A stretch of 64,000 nucleotides of DNA, from positions 62,001 through 126,000 of the forward strand of contig CAYVRT010000001.1 of assembly GCA_964453115.1 (NCBI GenBank), written 5' to 3'. Made by a program: the position numbers and the translations under genes. This DNA is from JAIWNK01 sp964453115. Its GTDB lineage: Bacteria; Chloroflexota; Anaerolineae; Anaerolineales; Anaerolineaceae. Under the pieces are notes generated by a model. It was not told the DNA's origin and did not search any database. It was given only the letters and a program-made list of their open reading frames with translations. Shown in pieces: positions 57,270-64,000 of the stretch; position 1 is the first letter of the stretch, and the number at the start of each line of letters is the position of its first letter.

Positions 57270-58505
57270 TTATCTCCGCGTGGGAGCAGGCTGTTCGGGT
57301 GCTTCCAATTTGGCGATGCGTTCTTTGATGGCATCGGCCAATGAATAGATCACTTTGCTCACCGGGTGTGTTTTGTTATCTACCAGGAAGGGAATGCCGC
57401 GATTGATGGCAGCAATTACCAGTCGGTCATCGAGTGGAATGCTGATGGATAGGGGGTGCCGCAGGCTGTCGCCGACTTTTTCGGGGGAGATGCCAATGCG
57501 TTTATCGTAGCGGTTCATGATGAAGAGGATTGAGTCGCGGCGCAATTTCATCTGGTCAGAAAGGGTGAGGAAGAGATTGCAGCTTTTGATTGAGGGGATG
57601 TCCTGGGTGGTGATGAGGATGGTGATGTCGGCGGCTTCTAATGCGGAGAGGACAGGCTCGGTTAGATAGGATGCGGTGTCAACAACGATGTAGCTGTAGA
57701 CTCGGCGCAGATATTTGAGCAGTTTGGCAACCTGGTCGGCGTTGACGGCGTCGGCCAGTTCTGGTTTGGGAGGTGCAGCAAGGATGTTGAGACCGCTGGC
57801 GGCATGTTTGACCATCACTTCGCGGATGATGTCAGGGTCGAGTTCATCTGCCCGGGTGGTGAGGTCGAGGATGGTGTTTTTCCCTTGCTCATTGAGGAAG
57901 ACGGCAGCGTCTCCAAATTGAAGGTTGAGATCAATGAGGGCGGTGGGGGTCTGCTCACTTTGCAAGGCGAGGGCCAGGTTGACCGCAACCGAAGTGCGTC
58001 CAGAACCGCCTTTGGGGCTGTAGACGACAATAATTTTTCCCTGCCCCAATGTGGCTGGTTGACCTGAAGCGGTAACGCCGCCTGAGGTGGTAGCTGCTGC
58101 AATGGGCTGTTTGGCGCGTTCCTCGTGGGCCACTGCACCGGCACGGCGAATGGCAGAGGTGAGTTCGTCAATCATCGGGGGCTTGGAGAGGAAATCGCGC
58201 GCACCGGCGAGCATGGCGCGCCGCATGTAGTTGGGGTCGCTTTGGACGGAGAGGATGACAACCTGGGCAAAGGGAACTTTGCGCCGGATATTTTCTGTGG
58301 CGGTGATGCCGTCCATGTCGGGCATGTTGATATCCATTAGCACGACATCGGGGGTCTCTTTTTGAGCAACCTCGATGGCCTCGCGCCCGGTGCGCGCAAA
58401 CCCCACAACCTCAATTGAGGTGTCGAATTGCAGCATGCGGCGGATTTGTTCGCGCGTTTCGGCAATATCGTCTACAATGATGACCCGAATTTTTTCGCTA
58501 GCCAT
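57270..58505 (-). CDS. CpaE/TadZ-like protein: receiver domain plus MinD-type ATPase
   Basis: A 411-residue pilus localisation protein. The receiver domain is complete: acidic Asp12/13, phosphoacceptor Asp58 (VVLMDINMP) and Lys108. After a linker, the MinD/ParA-like ATPase has the deviant Walker A KGGSGRTS (165-172): the signature Lys165 is kept, while the usual second Lys of KGGVGKT is Arg170. Many TadZ proteins have degenerate receiver domains; this one looks competent for phosphorylation. Located between cpaB and tadA. Confidence 0.92.
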   Translation of the reverse strand: MASEKIRVIIVDDIAETREQIRRMLQFDTSIEVVGFARTGREAIEVAQKETPDVVLMDINMPDMDGITATENIRRKVPFAQVVILSVQSDPNYMRRAMLAGARDFLSKPPMIDELTSAIRRAGAVAHEERAKQPIAAATTSGGVTASGQPATLGQGKIIVVYSPKGGSGRTSVAVNLALALQSEQTPTALIDLNLQFGDAAVFLNEQGKNTILDLTTRADELDPDIIREVMVKHAASGLNILAAPPKPELADAVNADQVAKLLKYLRRVYSYIVVDTASYLTEPVLSALEAADITILITTQDIPSIKSCNLFLTLSDQMKLRRDSILFIMNRYDKRIGISPEKVGDSLRHPLSISIPLDDRLVIAAINRGIPFLVDNKTHPVSKVIYSLADAIKERIAKLEAPEQPAPTRR

Positions 58506-58522
58506 GAAAACTCCTCTTCAAA

Positions 58523-59629
58523 CTAGGGTTGGGTAACGGGTTGGATGGTTTCTTCGGTGGGGAATTTGAGTTCCTGGATGCGCGGTTCGATGCCGTAGGG
58601 CAACTTGGCGGGCAGTGGGATGGCCTTTTGGTCCATCAGGTATTGGAGGGTGACGGCTTCGGTGGTGATGGTTTGGGCATCAATGGGGCTGCGCAGGGCG
58701 AAGTTGAGCTTGATTTCAGAGAGCATGACGTAGTTGAGCAGCACGGCATCTTGTGGGCTGACGATGATGGTAATCATATCTGGCATCACAGGTGCAGGCG
58801 GTGGCCCGCTTTGCTCATCGGCTGGGGCTGCTTCGGCCTCTTCTGTGGCAGCGGGAGCCGCTGTGGCGCCAAAATCGCCCAGGCCAAGCACAACAGCATC
58901 CTGGATCATGTTTTGGCAGACGAGGCGCGGTCGCTGATCTTCGGCAGGTAAAGCGTAGACAGGGCTTACCGTGGGGTCAAGGTAGTTTTCTGTTTCGGGG
59001 CGCCCTTTGGGGCCTTTGACAATGCTGAAAGTGGTATCGGTTGCGTTTTGCGAGAGGAGCAACTTGCGCTCCATTTCATTCGGCAGCCTGGTTTGGAATT
59101 CGGGATCAATATCAATCAGCATCATGCAGCCAATGACCATGATGTGATCACCGGGCTGAATGGCATAGGATACAGCACTCATGCGGTCCATTGGAACAGA
59201 GACCGCGGTCATGTTGTTGGGAATATCAAAGGAGGGGGACCATTCCAGGTCGCCAACATCTTTGATCATGCTTGCGGTGATGGGGATGCGGGCATCAATG
59301 TTAAAGATGGCCGCCTTGCCAACTACTTGCTCCATATCGGTGAAGAACAGCCCTTCCGGGGCTTCTTTCTTAGGGTATGCAATGGTGGTGAGGACAGCCT
59401 CGGTGATTTTGGTGCCGCGTGGGATTGCCTGTGCAGCAATGACAATGTTGACTGTTTCTTCCACAACCGGAGGGGGCGTGACCTGATTGGGGTCACTTGC
59501 TCCATTGAGCGTTCCTGAGAGCATGGGAGCAATGATCTGGATGTAGGCATAGACACCGCCAAGAATGACGATCAACACCACAGCCAGCAAAATGAGCGCA
59601 ATGCCACCTTTTTTTCTTCCGCCAGCCAT
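58523..59629 (-). CDS. cpaB: Flp pilus assembly protein CpaB/RcpC (SAF domain)
   Basis: A 368-residue protein with an N-terminal membrane anchor (about 8-32), a SAF domain (IVIAAQAIPRGTKITEAVLT) and an RcpC-like domain (DIPNNMTAVSVPMDRMSAVS then IQPGDHIMVIG). An Ala/Pro/Glu-rich linker (GATAAPAATEEAEAAPADEQ) precedes the last domain with TIIVSPQDAVLLNYVM. No secretin gene accompanies it. First gene of the tad unit, with a TATAAT box 55 bases upstream. Confidence 0.9.
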   Translation of the reverse strand: MAGGRKKGGIALILLAVVLIVILGGVYAYIQIIAPMLSGTLNGASDPNQVTPPPVVEETVNIVIAAQAIPRGTKITEAVLTTIAYPKKEAPEGLFFTDMEQVVGKAAIFNIDARIPITASMIKDVGDLEWSPSFDIPNNMTAVSVPMDRMSAVSYAIQPGDHIMVIGCMMLIDIDPEFQTRLPNEMERKLLLSQNATDTTFSIVKGPKGRPETENYLDPTVSPVYALPAEDQRPRLVCQNMIQDAVVLGLGDFGATAAPAATEEAEAAPADEQSGPPPAPVMPDMITIIVSPQDAVLLNYVMLSEIKLNFALRSPIDAQTITTEAVTLQYLMDQKAIPLPAKLPYGIEPRIQELKFPTEETIQPVTQP

Positions 59630-59678
59630 TTGTAGCCTCCTGAGATTTCAAAATAGATAGATTACACGAGTTATACTA

Positions 59679-59684
59679 ATTATA
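59679..59684 (-). promoter_or_regulatory. Likely -10 box of the cpaB-tad unit
   Basis: TATAAT on the minus strand in an AT-rich stretch before cpaB. No consensus -35 at the expected spacing. The flp terminator lies upstream, so cpaB has its own promoter. Confidence 0.4.
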
Positions 59685-59757
59685 AGACAAAAACGAAAAA
59701 TGATAACAAAATCGAGACATGGAATTACCAAAAAGGCGTTTTGGTGGGCAAGAATCA

Positions 59758-59788
59758 AAAAGGGAGGTCACCCAGCGGCCTCCCTTTT
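59758..59788 (-). terminator. Intrinsic terminator after flp
   Basis: AAAAGGGAGG (59758-59767) pairs with CCTCCCTTTT (59779-59788) with an 11-base loop. It separates the abundant pilin message from the assembly genes. Confidence 0.8.
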
Positions 59789-59829
59789 GCTAACAAAGTT
59801 GAATGGTGGAGCCAAAGCTCCTTTTGGGC

Positions 59830-59976
59830 TTAGATAGCCGAAACGATATTCGAGAAAATCTTGCCAATGGCGGGGCCGAGCAGGGCGAGAATAACGATCA
59901 CAACAACGGCAACCAACACAAGAATCAAAGCATACTCAACCAGACCCTGACCCTTTTCCTTCGGGGCGAACAACAT
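59830..59976 (-). CDS. flp: Flp-type major pilin precursor
   Basis: A 48-residue pilin, too short for ordinary gene finding, starting MLFAPKEKGQGLVEYALILV. The leader ends with Gly9, and Glu14-Tyr15 match the G/xxxxEY cleavage site used by TadV-type prepilin peptidases. A single hydrophobic helix and a short tail (IGKIFSNIVSAI) follow. AAGGAGGTGA precedes the ATG by a good distance. The gene is set off by its own promoter and terminator, as expected for a highly expressed pilin. No peptidase gene (tadV) is visible in the window. Confidence 0.94.
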   Translation of the reverse strand: MLFAPKEKGQGLVEYALILVLVAVVVIVILALLGPAIGKIFSNIVSAI

Positions 59977-60029
59977 GACTTTTCACCTCCTTTCCGTTCA
60001 CAAGATGGGCTTCTTTCGAAACCAATTCT

Positions 60030-60057
60030 ATTATAACGATTCTTGTCCAGAAAGCAA
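60030..60057 (-). promoter_or_regulatory. Promoter of flp
   Basis: On the minus strand TTGCTT (60052-60057), a 16-base spacer and TATAAT (60030-60035). Confidence 0.55.
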
Positions 60058-60133
60058 GAGAAAAACATTACAGCGGCCTTACAACTTTCTTATTCTTCCT
60101 GCGTATATTGTATTGGAATGCCTGAAAACTGTA

Positions 60134-60162
60134 TTGTTTTGGTGCTTGTTTCGGGCTATAAT
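60134..60162 (+). promoter_or_regulatory. Promoter of the 60.2-kb unit
   Basis: TTGTTT (60134-60139), a 17-base spacer and TATAAT (60157-60162). It is divergent from the flp promoter. Confidence 0.6.
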
Positions 60163-60212
60163 AATCATAGTGTTGTTCATCAGATTGGAAAGAATTGCAC
60201 AAAGGAGGCACA

Positions 60213-60752
60213 ATGGGAGACCTGTTTGAACGAGTGAAGGGTGAGCAAGATATCATCACCAAATTGCTCAGCAAGATTCCGGGCTTTAGTGGATATATTG
60301 AGCGGCAGACGCGCCGGGCTTCGGATAAGATGCTGCGCGAGACGATTGCGACCCGCTTTGAGGCTTTGTGGCAGCGGATTTCGGGTTTGCAAAAAGACTT
60401 GATTAATCAGGGCGGCATTTTGTATGTGGACGATCTTGAATCGGCAGCTCTGAAGTTGCGACAGTTCATTGACCGGGTGCGCACAGCTTCCTATGGTTAT
60501 GCTGGTTTCTTTGATGCGGTCAAGATCAATGAAGAGGAACTGGCGCAGGTCTATCAATATGATTTGGTTTTGCTTGAGGCAGAAGGCGAAGTGAGCCGGG
60601 CGATTGACAATGTGGAAGCTTCACTTGGCACGGATGGTTTGCCAGCCGCGATTCGCAATTTGACCTCGTTGGCACAGCAGTGTGTGGATGCTTTCAATAA
60701 GCGCACCGAAGTGATGATTGGTGGCGGTACGTCTTCTGCTGCCAGCCAGTAA
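60213..60752 (+). CDS. Alpha-helical protein of unknown function
   Basis: A 179-residue soluble helical protein (MGDLFERVKGEQDIITKLLS; TRFEALWQRISGLQKDLINQ; EVSRAIDNVEASLGTDGLPA). No transmembrane segment and no known motif. AAAGGAGG lies before ATG 60213; an earlier in-frame ATG is less well placed. It is 39 bases upstream of the SPFH-HTH gene on the same transcript. Its helical nature recalls coiled-coil partners of SPFH proteins in other bacteria, but no family was recognised. Confidence 0.75.
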   Translation: MGDLFERVKGEQDIITKLLSKIPGFSGYIERQTRRASDKMLRETIATRFEALWQRISGLQKDLINQGGILYVDDLESAALKLRQFIDRVRTASYGYAGFFDAVKINEEELAQVYQYDLVLLEAEGEVSRAIDNVEASLGTDGLPAAIRNLTSLAQQCVDAFNKRTEVMIGGGTSSAASQ

Positions 60753-60791
60753 CAAGGCTTTTTGTTTTGATCTCAATTCTGGAGTTGAAAA

Positions 60792-61847
60792 ATGGCTCGT
60801 ATCTTTGATGTTGTTGAATATCCGAGTGAAATGCTGGATGAGATTGTTCATCGCTTCCCAGAGCAGGGTATTGCCGATTTGCGGATTGGTTCGCAGGTGA
60901 TTGTGCGGGAAACGCAGCGGGCAGTTTTCTTCCGTGATGGGCATGCGCTTGATTCCTTTGGCCCTGGGCGTCACACCATTACGACGGCCAATGTTCCCTT
61001 GTTGACGGATTTGATTGGCAAGGCATTCAATGACCGCACTCCGTTCACGGCGGAAGTTTATTACGTTTCGATGCGTGAGTTTGCCGACCGCAAGTGGGGA
61101 ACGCCACAGCCAATTTTGGTGCGGAACCCGGGCATGGGCCTGGGTGTGGCGCTTTTGCAGGCTTTTGGCTCCTACAGTGTATCTGTGAAGGATGCACAGC
61201 AATTTGTGACTCAAATTGTGGGTGCGCAGGGTTCCTACCGCATGGCGGAGATTGAAAACCGCTTGCGCTCGATGATTCTCTCCAAGCTGCAAGATATTTT
61301 GGGTGAGGTAGGTGCGAAGCACAGCGTGGCTGAAATGATTGGCCTGACCGAGGAAATTGGGGCGGGTGTGCGAGCCAAGGCGCAAGATGACTTCGCTGCG
61401 ATTGGTTTGTTATTAAAGTCTTTCTATGTTGCCAACCTCAAGCCTTCGGAAAAATCAGCTGAAGAACTGCGGGCGATGGGTATGCTGGATATGCAGACCT
61501 ACACGCAGTTGCAGGCAGCAGATGCAATGCGCGAGGCGGCACAGAACCCAAGCGGCGGTGCTGGTCTGACGGCTGGCATTGGGGCTGGCATTGGGTTGGG
61601 AAATATCATCAATCAGTCGGTGCAGGGCATGACACAGCAGCCGGCACAACCGGCGGGCGGTGCTGTGCCGGCGGGGGGGGCTGCTGCCACTCCGTCGGTC
61701 ATGACCCCGGCTGAGGCTGCGGCTGTGCTGCGGGTTGCTGAAGAGGATGTCATGGCGGCCATTCAGGCCGGTGAGCTAAAGGCCAAGAAAATTGGCAACG
61801 CATACCGGATCAGCAAAGAATCCCTGGATGAATATCTGAAAGGCTAA
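60792..61847 (+). CDS. SPFH-domain protein with C-terminal excisionase-like HTH
   Basis: A 351-residue fusion. The N-terminal part (1 to about 235) is an SPFH/virion-core-protein-like domain (FGPGRHTITTANVPLLTDLI; VYYVSMREFADRKWGTPQPI; ALLQAFGSYSVSVKDAQQFV) without a membrane anchor. A Gly/Ala/Pro linker (ASGGAG-like, 255-300) follows. The last 48 residues form an HTH_17/excisionase-like domain (MTPAEAAAVLRVAEEDVMAA then IQAGELKAKKIGNAYRISKE). That HTH usually binds DNA, here possibly serving as a generic helical adaptor. ATG 60792 is the first in-frame start after the upstream gene. Confidence 0.85.
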   Translation: MARIFDVVEYPSEMLDEIVHRFPEQGIADLRIGSQVIVRETQRAVFFRDGHALDSFGPGRHTITTANVPLLTDLIGKAFNDRTPFTAEVYYVSMREFADRKWGTPQPILVRNPGMGLGVALLQAFGSYSVSVKDAQQFVTQIVGAQGSYRMAEIENRLRSMILSKLQDILGEVGAKHSVAEMIGLTEEIGAGVRAKAQDDFAAIGLLLKSFYVANLKPSEKSAEELRAMGMLDMQTYTQLQAADAMREAAQNPSGGAGLTAGIGAGIGLGNIINQSVQGMTQQPAQPAGGAVPAGGAAATPSVMTPAEAAAVLRVAEEDVMAAIQAGELKAKKIGNAYRISKESLDEYLKG

Positions 61848-61862
61848 ACATTGGAAGAAGGC

Positions 61863-61892
61863 AAAGCCCGGCGCAGGCCGGGCTTTTGCCTT
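61863..61892 (+). terminator. Intrinsic terminator after the SPFH-HTH gene
   Basis: AAGCCCGGC (61864-61872) pairs with GCCGGGCTT (61877-61885) around GCAG, followed by TT. It closes the 60.2-kb unit before sucC. Confidence 0.8.
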
Positions 61893-61915
61893 AATGGTTG
61901 GGTTGGGGAGGCGCG

Positions 61916-63058
61916 ATGAAATTGCATGAGTATCAATCCAAGCAGTTGTTTGCCCGTTACGGTATTCCCATCCCGAACGGGAAGGTGACATCTCAGCCAG
62001 GGGAGGCACGGCAAATTGCCGAGGAACTGGGTGGAAGGGCCGTGATTAAGGCCCAGGTGCTGGTGGGCGGACGGGGCAAGGCGGGTGGGATCCGGCTGGC
62101 GCGCACACCAGAGGAGGCTGAGACATTGGCGGATCACATTCTGGCGATGAAGATTAAGGGGTTGCCAGTGCGGCAGGTGTTGGTGGATGAAACTGTGGGA
62201 ATTTTGCAGGAAATTTATCTTGGCATTACCAATGACCGAACGGCACATTGTCCGGTGATGATGGCTTCGGCTTCTGGTGGTGTGGATATTGAGGAAGTGG
62301 CACGGCAGACGCCAGAAAAAATTCTAAGAATGCACATCAATCCGTTATTGGGGTTGATGGAGTATCAGGCGCGCGACCTGGCAGTTAACCTGGATTTGCC
62401 AAAGGCACTGTGGGCAATATTTGGAAAAATTGTGCATGGATTATGGCTGGTCTATGCTTCAGGGGATGCAACTCTGGCGGAAATTAATCCATTGGTTATT
62501 ACAACCGATCAGCGTCTGGTGGCGCTGGATGGGAAGATCATCCTGGATGATAATGCACTCTTTCGTCACCCGGATCTGGAGGCGCTGCGCGATGTGGAGG
62601 AAGATGCGGCAGCCGAGATTGAGGCGCGGGCGCACGGACTGGCCTATATCCAACTGGAGGGAGAAATTGGTTGCATGGTGAATGGCGCCGGGTTGGCAAT
62701 GGCAACAATGGATATTATCCAGTTGTTTGGCGGGCATCCGGCTAATTTTTTGGATATTGGCGGTGGTGCCGGGGCAGATAAGGTTGCGGCAGCGATGCGC
62801 ATCATTTTGGGCGATCCAAACGTGCGCGTGGTGTTGATTAATATTTTTGGCGGAATCACGCGTTGCGATGAAGTGGCGCGCGGTATTCTACAGGCGATTG
62901 AGAAAGTGCAGCCGAAAGTGCCGATGGTGGTTCGGCTGGTGGGGACAAATGCGGTGGAAGGACGGCAATTATTGGCCGATGCACACATGCAAACAGCAGA
63001 GACCCTGGCAGAGGCCGCCCAAAAGGCGGTGGCATTGGTGCATGGAGGTGCGCAATGA
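61916..63058 (+). CDS. sucC: Succinate-CoA ligase (ADP-forming) subunit beta
   Basis: A 380-residue TCA-cycle subunit that binds succinate and nucleotide. The ATP-grasp N-terminus starts MKLHEYQSKQLFARYGIPIP, with KAQVLVGGRGKAGG in the nucleotide site, and the C-terminal CoA-ligase domain contains NGAGLAMATMDIIQLFGGHP and NIFGGITRCDEVARGI. ATG 61916 follows GGGGAGG; the in-frame start six codons upstream would cover the ribosome binding site. The stop overlaps the sucD start (ATGA). Confidence 0.96.
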   Translation: MKLHEYQSKQLFARYGIPIPNGKVTSQPGEARQIAEELGGRAVIKAQVLVGGRGKAGGIRLARTPEEAETLADHILAMKIKGLPVRQVLVDETVGILQEIYLGITNDRTAHCPVMMASASGGVDIEEVARQTPEKILRMHINPLLGLMEYQARDLAVNLDLPKALWAIFGKIVHGLWLVYASGDATLAEINPLVITTDQRLVALDGKIILDDNALFRHPDLEALRDVEEDAAAEIEARAHGLAYIQLEGEIGCMVNGAGLAMATMDIIQLFGGHPANFLDIGGGAGADKVAAAMRIILGDPNVRVVLINIFGGITRCDEVARGILQAIEKVQPKVPMVVRLVGTNAVEGRQLLADAHMQTAETLAEAAQKAVALVHGGAQ

Positions 63059-63921
63059 GTATTTTGATCAATAAGTCTACGCGGCTATTGGTGCAGGGGG
63101 TAACCGGGCGCGAGGGTCAATTCCATGCGGCGCAAATGCTGGCCTATGGCACGAATGTGGTGGCGGGGGTGACGCCGGGGCGTGGCGGTGAGTGGGTATT
63201 GGATGGCAAGGTGCCGGTGTTTGATTCGGTGCGCGGGGCGGTGGAAACGACGGGCGCAAATACAAGCGTTATCTTTGTTCCGGCGCGTTTTGTTGCCGAT
63301 GCAATCATTGAAGCGGCGGATGCTGGCATTGATCTGGTGGTGTGTATTACCGAGGGGGTGCCAGTTCAGGATATGATGAGAGTGCAAACCTATCTTTCCA
63401 ATCGTTCGGTGCGCTTGGTGGGGCCAAATTGCCCGGGGATTTTGACGCCTGGCGAATGCAAAGTGGGCATCATTCCGGGCGCGATTGCCATTCCGGGCGG
63501 GGTGGGGGTTGTTTCGCGATCTGGAACGCTGACCTATGAGGTGTTATATGCATTGAAGGTGGCCGGAATGGGCGCAAGTAGCTGTGTTGGGATTGGCGGC
63601 GACCCTGTGAATGGGACAAATTTTATGGATGTCTTGCGCTTGTTTGAGGCCGACCCATATACGGATGAGGTGGTGTTGATTGGAGAAATTGGCGGTTCGG
63701 ATGAGGAAAAGGCTGCCGATTTGATTTCACAATATATGACCAAGCCGGTAGTGGCGTTCATTGCCGGACAAACTGCGCCGCCTGGGAAGCGCATGGGGCA
63801 CGCGGGGGCAATTATTGAGGGGGGCAGCGGAACAGCCGCCGAGAAAATAGCTGCTTTGCAGGCTGCTGGTGTTCGGCTGGCGCGTCACCCTGAGGAAATC
63901 CCCGGATTGTTGAGAAAGTAA
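63055..63921 (+). CDS. sucD: Succinate-CoA ligase subunit alpha
   Basis: A 288-residue subunit carrying the CoA-binding domain (QGVTGREGQFHAAQMLAYGT) and the phosphorylated histidine in GKRMGHAGAIIEGGSGTAAE. Together with sucC it converts succinyl-CoA to succinate with substrate-level phosphorylation. ATG 63055 overlaps the sucC stop, giving coupled synthesis of both subunits. Confidence 0.96.
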   Translation: MSILINKSTRLLVQGVTGREGQFHAAQMLAYGTNVVAGVTPGRGGEWVLDGKVPVFDSVRGAVETTGANTSVIFVPARFVADAIIEAADAGIDLVVCITEGVPVQDMMRVQTYLSNRSVRLVGPNCPGILTPGECKVGIIPGAIAIPGGVGVVSRSGTLTYEVLYALKVAGMGASSCVGIGGDPVNGTNFMDVLRLFEADPYTDEVVLIGEIGGSDEEKAADLISQYMTKPVVAFIAGQTAPPGKRMGHAGAIIEGGSGTAAEKIAALQAAGVRLARHPEEIPGLLRK

Positions 63922-63945
63922 TCGGAAAGCGATAACAGAAATAAT

Positions 63946-63990
63946 GGGAGCTGCTCAGCTTTGTTTCGAGCAGCTCCCTACGTTTCTTTT
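63946..63990 (+). terminator. Intrinsic terminator after sucCD
   Basis: GGGAGCTGCTC (63946-63956) pairs with GAGCAGCTCCC (63968-63978), followed by a T-rich tail (to TTTCTTTT). Confidence 0.85.
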
Positions 63991-64000
63991 CAGGCCTTGT

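Noticed and set aside
1..64000. tRNA, rRNA, CRISPR arrays and insertion sequences
   Set aside because: None was recognised by eye. A covariance-model scan (tRNAscan-SE, Rfam) would be needed to exclude small RNAs.

Overview
This window looks like chromosomal DNA of a member of the Chloroflexota, probably an Anaerolineae- or Ardenticatenia-like bacterium. That assignment is an inference. It rests on a membrane-arm Nuo operon with two NuoM genes, a Tad/Flp pilus cluster without a secretin (as expected of a single-membrane envelope), an archaeal/eukaryal-type prolyl-tRNA synthetase and several GT87 mannosyltransferase-like proteins. No rRNA, tRNA, CRISPR array or insertion sequence was recognised. 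About 60 protein genes fill nearly all of the sequence. Many of them overlap by 1-4 bases as ATGA or TAATG junctions.

The standout is a complete diversity-generating retroelement (DGR) at about 5.0-10.4 kb. A 1095-residue protein (trypsin-like protease, NACHT NTPase, C-terminal FGE-sulfatase/C-type-lectin-like domain) carries a variable repeat (VR) in its last 45 codons. It is followed by a DGR-type reverse transcriptase, an Avd-like accessory protein that overlaps the RT gene by 4 bases, a template repeat (TR) and a small Trypco1-type (trypsin-co-occurring) protein. TR 9820-9925 and VR 8169-8274 align without gaps over 106 bases and differ at 15 positions. Every one of those 15 is an adenine in the TR, which is the signature of adenine-directed mutagenic retrohoming. 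The system therefore looks like an NTP-dependent defence or recognition protein whose ligand-binding tip is hypermutated in its own genome.

Layout: 1-5 kb holds a MoeA/PBP fusion (cut by the window edge), a Bcp peroxiredoxin, an Rrf2 regulator, a monoheme and a pentaheme lipo-cytochrome, and rsfS with an apparent CTG start. 5-10.4 kb is the DGR system. 10.6-15.9 kb holds a DUF885 peptidase-like protein, a PhoB/PhoR-like two-component system, a SIMPL protein and a lipoprotein. 16-25.2 kb is nuoA-H-J-K-L-M-M-N (membrane arm only), and 25.2-27.6 kb is the F0 part of ATP synthase with a b-delta fusion. 27.7-42.6 kb holds murE, rpsO-pnp, proS, three GT87-like membrane proteins, a LOG protein, a MazG-like protein and an EF-G paralogue. 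42.8-52.5 kb holds lipoproteins, a GNAT, a DHH-CBS-CCA transferase, a MoeB-rhodanese, a DUF58/transglutaminase pair and a LmbE deacetylase. 52.5-60 kb holds hpf, comF and the tad cluster ending at a 48-residue Flp pilin. 60.2-63.9 kb holds an unknown helical protein, an SPFH-HTH fusion and sucCD.

Regulatory signals are unusually readable. There are several TGnTATAAT-type promoters. In at least two places the -10 box lies only 6-8 bases before the start codon, which implies leaderless mRNAs. 11-bp-periodic direct repeats lie in front of the two-component system and the SIMPL gene. Strong intrinsic terminators close the lipoprotein, ATP synthase, SPFH, flp, LmbE/hpf and sucCD units.
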